A DNA stretch of 55,543 nucleotides from an uncultured Bacteroidales bacterium (GCA_946411385.1 CAMKDV010000016.1:1-55543); one strand, 5' to 3'; counted from the first letter of the stretch, positions 8,090 through 17,608 are shown. Numbers and translations are program-made. The notes: generated by a model from the letters alone, not told the origin.

Positions 8090-9672
8090 CTTATATCGTT
8101 GATGAGGTTCATCAGCGTCTCTTTGGCATCGCCCAGGCAGAGGTACACGCCCTTGTCACGGGTGTACAGCGGGTTCTGCACACCTGCATAACCGGGTTTG
8201 AGATCGTAGTTGCACACGATCACTTCGGGTGCTTCATCCACTGCCAGTACCGGCATTCCGTAGATAGGTGTGCCTTCGGCATTGCGTGCTGCAGGGTTGA
8301 GCACGTCGTTGGCGCCTATCACCACTACGGCATCACAGCGCTTGAAATCGTCATTGATGGCGTCCATCTCGTACAGTTTGTCGTAAGGGATATCGGCCTC
8401 AGCCAGCAGCACGTTCATGTGTCCCGGCATTCGGCCTGCCACCGGATGGATGGCAAACCTCACGTTCGCTCCGCGGTGCTCCAGCTTGTCCGCCAGCTGT
8501 TTGACTATATGTTGCGCCTGCGCCAGCGCCATTCCGTAGCCTGGCACGATGATCACCTCTTTGGCTGCGCTCAATATAGATGCCGGCGTGGGTGCGGCGG
8601 GTGCCTCGCTTGGTGCGTCCGTGCTTTCCGCTACGCGGGCATTATCGGCAAGCTTGTATTGCGCCAGTTCGCTACGCAGACCTGCCACCTCGCGCGTCAG
8701 GGCGTTGATGGCGTCCAATAGTTGTTGTACTTCCATATCGTTCAGTTGTTCTAATAGTTTCTCAATATCGTCCGTCGGGACAAAGCTGGTGGCTTGCCCT
8801 TCGGGTGTCTTGTCCGCTGTGGCGGCAGGTGTCGGGGATTGTTTCTTTGCTGCTTTGGGTTTCGTGCCGAGTAAGATAGCCATCAGACTGCGGTTCATGG
8901 CGCGGCACATGATCTGCGTCAGCAGCAGTCCCGAGGCACCTACTATGCCTCCTACCGCCACCAGGAAGATGTCGCCCACTGCCATGCCGGCTATGGCTCC
9001 CGCCACACCAGACAAGGAGTTGAGCAGCGAGATGGTGATTGGCATGTCCGCACCGCCTACTCGGATGGCAAACAGGTAGCCGAAAGCGGCTGTAGCTGCC
9101 AGCAGCGTCCATGCCAGCCGGGCATGTGCGATGGATAGCGTGCCTGTCACGATCAATATAACCGTGGCTGCTATCAGCAGCGATGTCCATAGCGTGTGTC
9201 CGGGATATACCACCGGCCGCTGGTTGATCAGCCGGTGCAGTTTGCCGGCGGCTACCAAGCTGCCTACCAGCGTCACCATGCCAATACTTACCGCTATCAG
9301 GGCTGCTGCGCGCACAAACATCGGATAAGCCGTCTCGGCAGGCATCCCCCAGCCCATATAGGTCATCACGCCTACCAGCGCCGAGGCTCCGCCACCCAAG
9401 CCGTTGAACAGCGCCACCAGTTGGGGCATTTGTATCATCTGCGCCCTGGACGCCATCAGGCTGCCTATCAGCGCACCGACGAGGATACCGATGTATATCG
9501 TCCACGCCGTCACGATGCCGCTGAACCACAAGGTAGCCACCACGCCGCACAGCATAGCCGCAGCCGACAGCAGGTTACCTGCCACCGCCGTGCGCACACG
9601 GCTCATCAGCGAGATGCCCGTCAGCACCAGCAGCGAGAGCACGATGCTCACTACGATCTGTATTACCGTCAT
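8086..9672 (-). CDS. pntB: NAD(P) transhydrogenase subunit beta
   Basis: A 528-aa membrane subunit of the proton-pumping transhydrogenase, which drives NADPH formation from NADH with the proton gradient. Residues 1-262 form the multi-helix membrane domain. The C-terminal NADP-binding domain III starts near 370 and has VPGYGMALAQAQH, HPVAGRMPGHMNVLLAEADI and IGANDVLNPAAR. Between them (about 270-368) lies a low-complexity, Ala/Pro-rich, coiled-coil-like linker far longer than in typical PntB of about 460 aa. The start MTVIQ is chosen because it overlaps the upstream gene's stop by ATGA; a longer open frame upstream lies inside that gene. Middle gene of a four-gene operon. Confidence 0.95.
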   Translation of the reverse strand: MTVIQIVVSIVLSLLVLTGISLMSRVRTAVAGNLLSAAAMLCGVVATLWFSGIVTAWTIYIGILVGALIGSLMASRAQMIQMPQLVALFNGLGGGASALVGVMTYMGWGMPAETAYPMFVRAAALIAVSIGMVTLVGSLVAAGKLHRLINQRPVVYPGHTLWTSLLIAATVILIVTGTLSIAHARLAWTLLAATAAFGYLFAIRVGGADMPITISLLNSLSGVAGAIAGMAVGDIFLVAVGGIVGASGLLLTQIMCRAMNRSLMAILLGTKPKAAKKQSPTPAATADKTPEGQATSFVPTDDIEKLLEQLNDMEVQQLLDAINALTREVAGLRSELAQYKLADNARVAESTDAPSEAPAAPTPASILSAAKEVIIVPGYGMALAQAQHIVKQLADKLEHRGANVRFAIHPVAGRMPGHMNVLLAEADIPYDKLYEMDAINDDFKRCDAVVVIGANDVLNPAARNAEGTPIYGMPVLAVDEAPEVIVCNYDLKPGYAGVQNPLYTRDKGVYLCLGDAKETLMNLINDIR

Positions 9673-9968
9673 GATGGTTTCTTTTTGTGGAACATTCTGA
9701 GCATCCTGTGGGTGATGCCGAAGCCTCCGAACACATTCACGGTGGCCAGCACGATGGCTATGCCTCCGCACACCTGAGCCCACATCGTCTCACCCAGCAA
9801 TAGCGCCACGCCCGTTGCCGTGAGTGCCCCAACCAGGGTCACTCCCGACAAGGCGTTCATTCCCGACATCAGCGGCGTGTGCAGCAGACTGGGTACGCTG
9901 CGGATGATGAAGTAGCCTGCCACGGTGCACACCACGAACACGGCTACCAGGATCAGCGGGTGTATCAT
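9669..9968 (-). CDS. pntA2: NAD(P) transhydrogenase subunit alpha, membrane part
   Basis: A 99-aa protein equal to the C-terminal membrane domain of PntA, encoded separately as in Rhodospirillum-type split transhydrogenases. It contains three hydrophobic helices with the conserved stretch LHTPLMSGMNALSGVTLVGA and ends in a basic tail HKKKPS. The start MIHPL overlaps the stop of the upstream NAD-binding subunit by ATGA, and its own stop overlaps pntB the same way. It completes the proton channel together with PntB. Confidence 0.93.
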   Translation of the reverse strand: MIHPLILVAVFVVCTVAGYFIIRSVPSLLHTPLMSGMNALSGVTLVGALTATGVALLLGETMWAQVCGGIAIVLATVNVFGGFGITHRMLRMFHKKKPS

Positions 9969-11122
9969 AAGCCCATCGCTTTGCGGGCGCCGGCGTGCAG
10001 CAGCTCGCCCTTGGTGCAAACCAAGCTCTTGGCTATCACCTCGTCTTGCATGTTAAGCTCGATCTTGCCGTCCTTGACGAGGTACTTCACCAGGTTGTAC
10101 ATGTTGTTGGAGAACATCCAGGTGGATGATGTAGGCAGCTCGCCGGGGATATTCTTTACGCCGATAAGCGTCACGCCGTGCTTCATCTCAATGGTGCCTT
10201 TAGGCGTGATCTCGCAGTTACCGCCTTGGTCGATGGCTATATCCACAATCACCGAACCTTTCTTCATTCCTTTCACGGTATCCTCGGTGATGATCACGGG
10301 AGCCAGCTCGCCCGGTACAAGCACCGAGCAGAACACTATATCCATCTGCTGGATCGTCTCGCGCAGTTTCTCGCGCTCCTGTGCCAGCACGTCAGCCGGC
10401 AATGCTTTGGCGTAGCCGCCTTCGCCTACGGCAAGCTCGGCAGGTACACCCGTCTCGATGATCTTCGCGCCGAGCGACATGGCGTTCTCGGCTGCCATCG
10501 GACGTATATCGGCTGCGTAGGTCACGGCGCCCAGACGCTTGGCTGTGGCCAAGGCTTGCAATCCGGCTACGCCCACGCCAATCACCATCACCTTCGCCGG
10601 CTCAATCTTGCCTACGGCGGTGAACATCTGCGGGATGAACGACGTCATGTGGTCAGCTGCCATGATGATACCTTTGTAACCTGCGCAGGTCGACATGCTC
10701 GTCAGGGCATCCATCGATTGTGCGCGCGAGATACGAGGAATGCAGTCCAGCGTGAAAGCCGTCACGCCTTGTGCCGTCAGTTTCTTTACCATCTCATGGT
10801 TCACGGGCGAAGCGGGATGGATGAAGGTGATCAGGTACTGCCCTTGGTGCATGAGCTCTACCTCATGTTTCTGCAGCTGCTCGTTGAACAGCGGCTCTTT
10901 CACTTTCAGGATCAGTTCGGCTTGGGCATAGATGTCGGCGGCATTGGCCATCATCTTTGCTCCGGCGGCAGCGTACTGCTCGTCGTGATACAACGCGCCG
11001 TCACCGGCATGATTCTCAACCAGAACGGTAAAGCCGTCCTTCACAAATTTCCCGACAGTCTCGGGCGAACATGCCACGCGGTTCTCGCCGTGCATGATCT
11101 CTTTTGGAATTCCGATTATCAT
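9965..11122 (-). CDS. pntA1: NAD(P) transhydrogenase subunit alpha, NAD-binding part
   Basis: A 385-aa soluble domain I subunit. It opens IGIPKEIMHGENRVACSPET, the AlaDh/PNT N-terminal signature, and carries the NAD-binding Rossmann segment MVIGVGVAGLQALATAKRLG with the acidic/arginine end AADIRP near the middle. It binds NADH and passes hydride to NADP on PntB. First gene of an operon with 4-base ATGA overlaps at each of three junctions (pntA1, pntA2, pntB, FAD/Fe-S dehydrogenase). The promoter at 11208-11239 gives a leader of about 80 bases that contains a hairpin around 11171-11190. Confidence 0.95.
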   Translation of the reverse strand: MIIGIPKEIMHGENRVACSPETVGKFVKDGFTVLVENHAGDGALYHDEQYAAAGAKMMANAADIYAQAELILKVKEPLFNEQLQKHEVELMHQGQYLITFIHPASPVNHEMVKKLTAQGVTAFTLDCIPRISRAQSMDALTSMSTCAGYKGIIMAADHMTSFIPQMFTAVGKIEPAKVMVIGVGVAGLQALATAKRLGAVTYAADIRPMAAENAMSLGAKIIETGVPAELAVGEGGYAKALPADVLAQEREKLRETIQQMDIVFCSVLVPGELAPVIITEDTVKGMKKGSVIVDIAIDQGGNCEITPKGTIEMKHGVTLIGVKNIPGELPTSSTWMFSNNMYNLVKYLVKDGKIELNMQDEVIAKSLVCTKGELLHAGARKAMGL

Positions 11123-11170
11123 ATATTTTTCATGGATTAATTGGTACGTCTTATCTTCGTGCGCCTTGCC

Positions 11171-11190
11171 AAGTCTTGCTTTCGCAAGCT
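11171..11190 (-). promoter_or_regulatory. Leader hairpin upstream of pntA1
   Basis: The sequence AAGTCTTGCTTTCGCAAGCT lies in the predicted 5' untranslated region; CTTGC and GCAAG pair around TTTC. It may affect mRNA stability or translation. No known riboswitch motif is recognised. Confidence 0.3.
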
Positions 11191-11207
11191 TCTGCGCAAA
11201 GTGACTA

Positions 11208-11239
11208 CAAAATTACAAAAAATAATTGGAATTTGCAAA
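11208..11239 (-). promoter_or_regulatory. Promoter of the pnt operon
   Basis: Minus strand TTTG (11239-11236), 20 bases, TAATTTTG (11215-11208). It is the only good match in the 292-base spacer between pntA1 and the glycan locus. Confidence 0.65.
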
Positions 11240-11364
11240 TAATATCCATAAAAAATTTCACATTCGCAATTTTTGTGGGATTTTCTGTGAATAATAATTG
11301 AAAAGTGTACCACAAAAATAATTAAAAAAGTTTCTTTTATATTCTGCACATTCTATTCAGCAAC

Positions 11365-11400
11365 AAAAGTCCGGCACATGAGCACCGGACTTTTCTTTTT
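11365..11400 (-). terminator. Terminator at the end of the glycan-utilisation operon
   Basis: A perfect 10-bp stem AAAAGTCCGG/CCGGACTTTT with a 10-base loop lies 21 bases past the stop of the glycan-binding lipoprotein. T-rich sequence follows on both strands, so it can end transcription in either direction. Confidence 0.8.
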
Positions 11401-11414
11401 ATTGCACTACAAAA

Positions 11415-12647
11415 TTACTTGAAGGTAATCTTGTTGATGATCAAGCCGAAGCCAACCACCGACATATCGCCAACCATATCCACGATACCTTTGCAGCGGT
11501 CGTCATATTCGAAGCCGTAAGGACTCGGAACATTCTCCATGCCGTCGATCTGAGCTACGAGGTCATCACCCCACCACGGCGTGGTGATACGCAGTGCGTG
11601 GTACTCTGCTTCAGGCACGTCGAAGTATACAAAGATGGTCGAGCCTACTGGCACATTGTCCATGACGGACTTGTTCACCTTAACAAGATCGGCATTCCAG
11701 TCAAGCGTCACAGGACCTTCCCAGATGGTGGTCTCGGCGCTGACAATAGCCGTCACCTCTGACAGCGCACCGTCGTTGGTGATGAACAGCACGCTGGAGC
11801 CGTTCTTGTTCGTCAGCGACAGTTTGTGCTCACCCACCTCAGCAGCCGGAGCGGTGAACGTAACGGAAGTAGCCGTAACGGTCAGTTCGGTGATAGTGAT
11901 ATCGTCCAACTTGGCAGAAGCAACATCTTGCAGGTTGACGCCAATCAGTTCCCATGCCTCGCCCGGCACGAATACATCAAAGCCCGACAGCACCACAGCG
12001 CCGTTATGGATCTCCACGGCGTCAGCGCCGTAGGTCTTGCCTTCGCTGTCTTTCAGGCGAACAAAATAGCGTCCGTCTGCCATAGCCGGCATAGTGAAGA
12101 TAAGCGATGCATCTCCCACTGCATCGGGTGTAATATTGGCAACAACATCCTTGGCAAACAAGTCTTTGGAGATGATGATTCCATCCACCTTCGACATGTT
12201 CTGCCCTTCCAGTATCACCTCCATACCCGGAGCAGCGTGTCGTCCGGCAGCCGGAGCAGCTGAATAGGGGTCAGTATCATAAGGATGAACGGTAACGCTT
12301 CCGTCACGATGCGTACTCTTGCCGGACTCCGTCACAGCCTCAATACGCAGGGCATACGACCCCGCCGGCAGAAGCATATTAATCTTCACGCCGGTAAAGA
12401 TCAGCTCACCATCCAGATACCAGTTGACTGTGGTATATCTCGAAGGCGTAACGGTTACGCTATCGAAGAGCTGGGTGTCAGGGTTAGCCAGGTCGTAACT
12501 GAATGATCCGGTGCCTGACTCGTTGTACGGCTTGAGAATCAGCGGGGCATCGTCGGCCGACTGAGTGTCGAACGGCTCTTCCTGTTTGCAGCCTGTCAAG
12601 GATACAACAACCATTGCGGCAAATAACCATAAATATTTTGCTTTCAT
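11415..12647 (-). CDS. Surface glycan-binding lipoprotein (SusE/F position, IPT/TIG-type domains)
   Basis: A 410-aa lipoprotein: the signal peptide ends in the lipobox LTGC (Cys about residue 20). Beta-rich Ig-like modules follow; segments such as PGMEVILEGQNMSKVDGIII and PGEAWELIGVNLQDV look like two IPT/TIG domains. A C-terminal domain containing a WWGDD aromatic patch may bind sugar. The position directly after SusC and SusD is the usual place of a surface glycan-binding protein, which holds polysaccharide for the SusCD complex. The 44-base spacer from SusD is almost entirely a 7-bp tandem repeat that supplies the A-rich leader. Last gene of the locus, followed by a strong terminator. The sugar specificity is inferred from neighbours (beta-glucan). 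Confidence 0.8.
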   Translation of the reverse strand: MKAKYLWLFAAMVVVSLTGCKQEEPFDTQSADDAPLILKPYNESGTGSFSYDLANPDTQLFDSVTVTPSRYTTVNWYLDGELIFTGVKINMLLPAGSYALRIEAVTESGKSTHRDGSVTVHPYDTDPYSAAPAAGRHAAPGMEVILEGQNMSKVDGIIISKDLFAKDVVANITPDAVGDASLIFTMPAMADGRYFVRLKDSEGKTYGADAVEIHNGAVVLSGFDVFVPGEAWELIGVNLQDVASAKLDDITITELTVTATSVTFTAPAAEVGEHKLSLTNKNGSSVLFITNDGALSEVTAIVSAETTIWEGPVTLDWNADLVKVNKSVMDNVPVGSTIFVYFDVPEAEYHALRITTPWWGDDLVAQIDGMENVPSPYGFEYDDRCKGIVDMVGDMSVVGFGLIINKITFK

Positions 12648-12689
12648 AATTCTTAATTCTTAATTTTGAATTTTGAATTTTTAATTTTT
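12648..12689 (+). repeat. 7-bp tandem repeat (AATTNTT) x6 in the SusD-SGBP spacer
   Basis: Six perfectly phased heptamers: AATTCTT twice, AATTTTG twice, AATTTTT twice. They fill the spacer and end at the start codon, so on the mRNA they form the A-rich leader of the lipoprotein gene. The same family appears inside the GH94 gene at 21946-21980. Confidence 0.9.
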
Positions 12690-12691
12690 AA

Positions 12692-14377
12692 TTACTTCAC
12701 ATCCCACCACAGGCGTGCGTTCCACGAATAGCCACCTGCTACGCGGTCCTTAGCCTCCTGATAAGCTTCCTTGCTGTAGGTTTCTTCCTTCTGCGGATAG
12801 CACAGACGAACAGGAATCTCCGTACCGTCAATCAGCGGGTTCTTGCCATCCGGAGGAGTGAGTTTCGGATAGTCGGCACGACGGATGTTGGCCCAAGCCT
12901 CAGCAGGGTTGTGGAAATGCAGAATCCATGCCTGCGTATTGATACGGCTCTTCTGCTGGTCGGCTACAGCACCGAAAGCTACGCTCGGCTCTGCCAGATA
13001 AGCTGCAAACTCCGCATCAGTAATGGCCTCGCAACCATAATTATCAGCCAGGAAGTCCATCGAAGCGCGAATGCCCTTCTCGTAATAATCCAACGCATTA
13101 TCAGTTGTCCACCCTAATACGGCACCTTCAGCGCGTAGGAAGCAAACTTCAGCATAGGTCATGATCACGCCAGGATTGTCCGAACGGAGGAAGTTGTTAG
13201 CCAGCTTGGGCAGCATCCAACGCGGATTGCTTCCCGGGTTGTAGTCAGGATGAGCTTTCTGAATCTCTGCGATGCGCTCAGCCAACGGGCTGCCCGGCAG
13301 GTCCGTATAGCTGGGCCAGTTATCCCATGAAAACCATCCGGCAGGTACGTCGTAGATGATGGTCGTTCCGGGGTTAGCCTGTTGCGTAGCAATGATCTCC
13401 TCCGTCACATCCAGACGGCCATCAGCACTCGAGAGCGACATAAAGTCGTCAATATAGAAGCGGAACAGACGCATCAGACGAGGGTCGTTGCTGTTGTAGA
13501 GCTGATCCCAGAAGGTCTTGCAGATGTAGGTCGGGTTGTTAGCAGGGTCGTTGCCATAGAAATATTTAGCCATGGCATTGCCGCGTATATCCCTGTAGGA
13601 CTCCTGACCGAAACTGTAGGTCACGTTCATGTGCTTGACGCATGCGTCATCACCCGACGAGCTCATCACGCCATCAGAAATAGCGGCAGCAAACTCCGAC
13701 TTGGCAAACTCGGGCAGTACGTCCGACAGACGCATTGCATAACGCAGACGAAGCGAATTGGCAAACACCTTCCATGCCTCGATATTTCCACCGAACATAG
13801 GATCACTGGAGATTGGCGTTGCATTGATATCAAACTGTGCAGCCGCAGTTTTCAGCTCTGTAAAGAACAGTCTGTACAGTTCTTCCTGGGTGTTGTATTT
13901 GGGTTTCGACTCACCGGTGATGTAGCCCAGACCTGCCTCGGTAAAAGGCACGTCACCGTAATAGTCAACCAGCAATCCGCCGGTGTATACGCGGAAGATA
14001 CGCAATGCAGCGTTGATGTTCACCTGTGCGGGATCATCTTTCGTCGTGTTGATACCGTCAGTCAGGTTGCGCATTGCACCTGCGTAGAGGTTGTTCCACG
14101 GACGCGACATCTCGTTGTCATCCATGCGATGCTGACCACCGTAGTTGGTGGTGTTCCAGCAACCCATCAAGTGCTGGGTAAACGCGTAAGTGTACAGACG
14201 ATGAACATCCACGTAGTTCATATCACCGTACATCTGAAGCTCAGCATAGGAGAGCTGCGAGGCAGGGTTGATGTGATCCGCCTTGGTCGGATCGGTATTG
14301 ATCTCCTCGTAAATCTTGTCGGAGCAAGAAGCGAGAACAACTGCGAAGGTTAGCAGCATAAATAGTTTCTTTTTCAT
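12692..14377 (-). CDS. SusD/RagB-family glycan-binding outer membrane lipoprotein
   Basis: A 561-aa lipoprotein with lipobox LASC near residue 18, within the usual SusD length. The mature N-terminus has the SusD/RagB opening (DKIYEEINTDPTKADHINPA), tetratricopeptide-like helices, and the C-terminal SusD segment around GGYSWNARLWWDVK. SusD proteins form the lid of the SusC channel and bind oligosaccharide at the cell surface. It lies 46 bases downstream of the SusC gene and 44 bases upstream of the glycan-binding lipoprotein, so the three are almost certainly co-transcribed. Ligand is inferred to be cello-oligosaccharide or mixed-linkage beta-glucan from the linked GH5 and GH94 enzymes. Confidence 0.92.
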   Translation of the reverse strand: MKKKLFMLLTFAVVLASCSDKIYEEINTDPTKADHINPASQLSYAELQMYGDMNYVDVHRLYTYAFTQHLMGCWNTTNYGGQHRMDDNEMSRPWNNLYAGAMRNLTDGINTTKDDPAQVNINAALRIFRVYTGGLLVDYYGDVPFTEAGLGYITGESKPKYNTQEELYRLFFTELKTAAAQFDINATPISSDPMFGGNIEAWKVFANSLRLRYAMRLSDVLPEFAKSEFAAAISDGVMSSSGDDACVKHMNVTYSFGQESYRDIRGNAMAKYFYGNDPANNPTYICKTFWDQLYNSNDPRLMRLFRFYIDDFMSLSSADGRLDVTEEIIATQQANPGTTIIYDVPAGWFSWDNWPSYTDLPGSPLAERIAEIQKAHPDYNPGSNPRWMLPKLANNFLRSDNPGVIMTYAEVCFLRAEGAVLGWTTDNALDYYEKGIRASMDFLADNYGCEAITDAEFAAYLAEPSVAFGAVADQQKSRINTQAWILHFHNPAEAWANIRRADYPKLTPPDGKNPLIDGTEIPVRLCYPQKEETYSKEAYQEAKDRVAGGYSWNARLWWDVK

Positions 14378-14423
14378 AACCTTTCTCCTTTCAATTTTAA
14401 TTTATCCATTAACATTTACGAGG

Positions 14424-17400
14424 TTAGAACTTAATATTGAAATTCAGACCGTAGCTTCTGCGGCTCGGCAGTGAACCGTACTCCAGTCCCAGACCGGAAG
14501 TGTTGTACTGGGCATCAGGATCGATATCCTTGATGTTCTTCCATACGATGAACGGGTTACGCGCAACGAAGCTGATGCCTACATGCTTAACCACACCTTT
14601 CTTGTCAAGCCACTCTTTCGGGAAGGTAAGGCTCAAGGTAAGTTCGCGGCACTTGATGTACGAGTTGTCATAGATGAACAGCTCAGGCGACTTACGAGAT
14701 ACCTCATACCAGTAGTCCTCGGGGTTGATATAGATATCATTCTCACGGTATGTACCGTCGCCGTTATCAATGACGCCGTCTACCAGATAACCGCCTGTAG
14801 CTACCCAGCCGCTCGTCACACCTGCTGCACGGCGAGCCTCTTCGGATGCGTACCACTCGGCACGACCCAAAAGCGTCTCTTTGGCTTTACCGGTCTCAAA
14901 GGCGGAACGCTCCGACATCGAGAAGATGTCGGCACCTACCTTCACGTCGAACAAGGCACTCAGACTGATCATTCTCCAGCGCAGCGTGGTGCTGAAACCG
15001 CCTGTCCAATCCCACTGCACGTTACCGAGCACTTTGTTCTCCGTGGTGAAAGTAGGCAGACCGGTCGTACCGTCAACGATCACACGGCCGTCAGCGTTGC
15101 GTGCCAGAGCCGGACCGCATATAGCGCCATATTCCTCACCCTCACGGGCAGATACATATACGTTACACCAGGTGGCCTTGGCCAACTCCAGTTCTGAAGT
15201 GCCTTCAATCAGCGAGAGCACCTTGTTGTTGTTCTTCGACCAGTTGATGTTCAAATCCCAACTGAAGTCCTTCGTCTGCACCAGACGCGAACCGAACGTT
15301 ACCTCAAAACCTTGGTTCAGGATCTCACCGGCATTGATCATCTTGTACTCATAGCCGCTGGTGGGCGAAGTAGCCATCGAGATGATCTGGTCACGCGATT
15401 TCTGATGATAGAATGTGAAGTCCAAGCTGATACGTTGGTTGCACCATTTCGTTTCAAAACCGGTCTCGATGGAGCGTGTACGCGTCGGCTTGAGGTCGGC
15501 ATTCGGTACGGTGTTGCCATAGATCGAACCGATGGTGTAACCCGGATAGCCGAACTGCGACTTGCCATAACGCAGACTCAACTGATACGGATCGGTATCA
15601 CTACCTACCTCAGCCCAGCTCAAACGAATCTTACCGTAAGGCAGCACTTTGCGATTGCCCTTGATCAGTTCGGAGAATACGAACGAACCGCTGACAGACG
15701 GATAAACATACAGGTTCTTGCCGCTTGCCAGAGCCGAAGATTTGTCACCGCGAACCGTAGCATCTAAATACAACATGTGACGCCAGCCCAGGTTCATCGA
15801 ACCGAAGACGGATACGATACGTTTGTTGTACGTAGCCTCCTCAACCGACTGCTCCTCGAAGCTCGACATAGCTATCACCTCACGGATACCCATATCCGTA
15901 CCGGTATTGATGGTCGTGGTGTTGTGTACGTTGTAGATGTTCGCACCGGCGGTAGCGGTGAAGTCGAAATCACCCCAGTTGTCGGTATATATACCCATCA
16001 CCTCGGCATTGAACATCCGGTTGTTGAAGTAACTGTTCTGCAAACGGCCTGACTCATAGCCCGGAGTGGTCGGATACTTGAAGTCGGAGAACTCGAAGCG
16101 GTTGAGCTCGGCACCTACCGTAGCCTGCAACTTGAGTTGCGGGATTACGTTGTAGACGATTTTACCGTTCATACGGAGCAGGTCCTTGTACGACTGGTTC
16201 TTGTTCTTGTAGATATCCCAATACGGGTTTACGTTATAGGGGTCCATGCCGTTCCAGTTCTGGTATTCGCCGGAAGCGGTCTCGTAGTTCTTGAGCCATG
16301 CCTGATCGTACGTGGTAGCAAGGGTCATAAGGTTCTTACCTACGTTCGACTTATCGTCGCCCAATGCCGGACGGTTCTTTACATCCTCGTGGGTGAAGTT
16401 AGCCGTGAAGTCCAGATCCACCGGACCGAGCGAGGTATTGGCACGCAAGTTCAGCGTGTTACGGCTCATGTTCGAGTTAGGCAGAATGTCCTTGTTACGC
16501 ATGTCCGAATAGGTAAAGCGGATACCCGTCTTGCCCGTGTTCATCGAGATGATGGCGGTGTTGGTTGCCGTCAGACCGAGCTCAAAGAAGTTAGCGGTGT
16601 TGTTCGGAATGATGTTGAAAGCGTGCTCCTGACCGTCGTAATAACGCAGCATCAATCCTGAGTCAGCTTTCGGGCCCCACGATTTGTTGGTGTTGCTCAC
16701 AGCGTCCACATTGTACTGTCCGTCCGAACCCATACCGTACACCTGTTGTACGTTGTCCCATTTGCTCAGCTGGCTGTCGAAGGTCAGCGTTCCATTGTAC
16801 TCTACTGCCCACTTGGCATCACCCGTATCGGCTTTCTTGGTAGTGATAAGTATCACACCGTGGCTGGCACGGCTACCGTACAATGCGGCAGCTGCCGGAC
16901 CTTTCAGCACGGACATCGATTCGATGTCATCAGGGTTGATAGCAGATATACCGTCACCAAGGTCATAACCGCCTTCCGTACCTGCCGAACCGAAGTTCGT
17001 GTTGTCCATCGGCACACCGTCGATGACGTACAGCGGCTGGTTGTTACCGGTCATCTCGGTCGTACCACGCAGCATAACGCGCGTCGAACCCGATGCACCA
17101 CCGGCTGTTCCTTGCACTACCAAACCGGCTACACGACCGGCGAGCGAGTTAGCTACGTTCGTCTCTTTGGCTTTGGTCAGGTCTTCACCTTTCACCTCGC
17201 CTACCTCGTAGCCCAGCGCTTTCTTGTCGCGCTTGATACCCATAGCCGTAACGACTACCTCTGAGAGTACCTCGGTATCCTCAGACATCGTCACGTTGAT
17301 CACGTTGCCGGTCACAGCTATCGTCTGAGCACTGTAGCCCATGTACGAGAACTCCAGTTCGTCACCGATCTCGGCTTGGATTGAATACTGGCCATCCATG

Positions 17401-17564
17401 TCGGTAATCGTACCGCGGGTGGTTCCTTTGACAAGCACACTGGCGCCGATCAGCGGACCGTCGGCATCCTCTACTACACCCGTCACAACATTCTGTGCAA
17501 ATGTGAAGTTGGCTACCAACAATAGCAGCGCTGCACATAGCACATGTTTGAAAGTGATTTTCAT
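14424..17564 (-). CDS. SusC/RagA-family TonB-dependent transporter
   Basis: A 1046-aa outer membrane transporter. In order: signal peptide ending TFAQ (residue ~24), carboxypeptidase-D-like domain (VVEDADGPLIGASVLVKGTT to YMGYSAQTIAV, ~30-90), TonB box region (EVVVTAMGIKRDKKALGYEV), plug domain with the SusC/RagA signature around QPLYVIDGVPMDN (~170-180), and a 22-strand barrel ending SYGLNFNIKF with terminal Phe. It imports oligosaccharide captured by SusD, using energy from TonB/ExbBD. It lies between the GH5 cellulase and SusD with short spacers (44 and 46 bases). No linked regulator or extra N-terminal signalling domain is present. Confidence 0.95.
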   Translation of the reverse strand: MKITFKHVLCAALLLLVANFTFAQNVVTGVVEDADGPLIGASVLVKGTTRGTITDMDGQYSIQAEIGDELEFSYMGYSAQTIAVTGNVINVTMSEDTEVLSEVVVTAMGIKRDKKALGYEVGEVKGEDLTKAKETNVANSLAGRVAGLVVQGTAGGASGSTRVMLRGTTEMTGNNQPLYVIDGVPMDNTNFGSAGTEGGYDLGDGISAINPDDIESMSVLKGPAAAALYGSRASHGVILITTKKADTGDAKWAVEYNGTLTFDSQLSKWDNVQQVYGMGSDGQYNVDAVSNTNKSWGPKADSGLMLRYYDGQEHAFNIIPNNTANFFELGLTATNTAIISMNTGKTGIRFTYSDMRNKDILPNSNMSRNTLNLRANTSLGPVDLDFTANFTHEDVKNRPALGDDKSNVGKNLMTLATTYDQAWLKNYETASGEYQNWNGMDPYNVNPYWDIYKNKNQSYKDLLRMNGKIVYNVIPQLKLQATVGAELNRFEFSDFKYPTTPGYESGRLQNSYFNNRMFNAEVMGIYTDNWGDFDFTATAGANIYNVHNTTTINTGTDMGIREVIAMSSFEEQSVEEATYNKRIVSVFGSMNLGWRHMLYLDATVRGDKSSALASGKNLYVYPSVSGSFVFSELIKGNRKVLPYGKIRLSWAEVGSDTDPYQLSLRYGKSQFGYPGYTIGSIYGNTVPNADLKPTRTRSIETGFETKWCNQRISLDFTFYHQKSRDQIISMATSPTSGYEYKMINAGEILNQGFEVTFGSRLVQTKDFSWDLNINWSKNNNKVLSLIEGTSELELAKATWCNVYVSAREGEEYGAICGPALARNADGRVIVDGTTGLPTFTTENKVLGNVQWDWTGGFSTTLRWRMISLSALFDVKVGADIFSMSERSAFETGKAKETLLGRAEWYASEEARRAAGVTSGWVATGGYLVDGVIDNGDGTYRENDIYINPEDYWYEVSRKSPELFIYDNSYIKCRELTLSLTFPKEWLDKKGVVKHVGISFVARNPFIVWKNIKDIDPDAQYNTSGLGLEYGSLPSRRSYGLNFNIKF

Positions 17565-17608
17565 ACTAAATTATTTTTGATGAGTTTTATTGATTTTCAT
17601 TTGATCAA

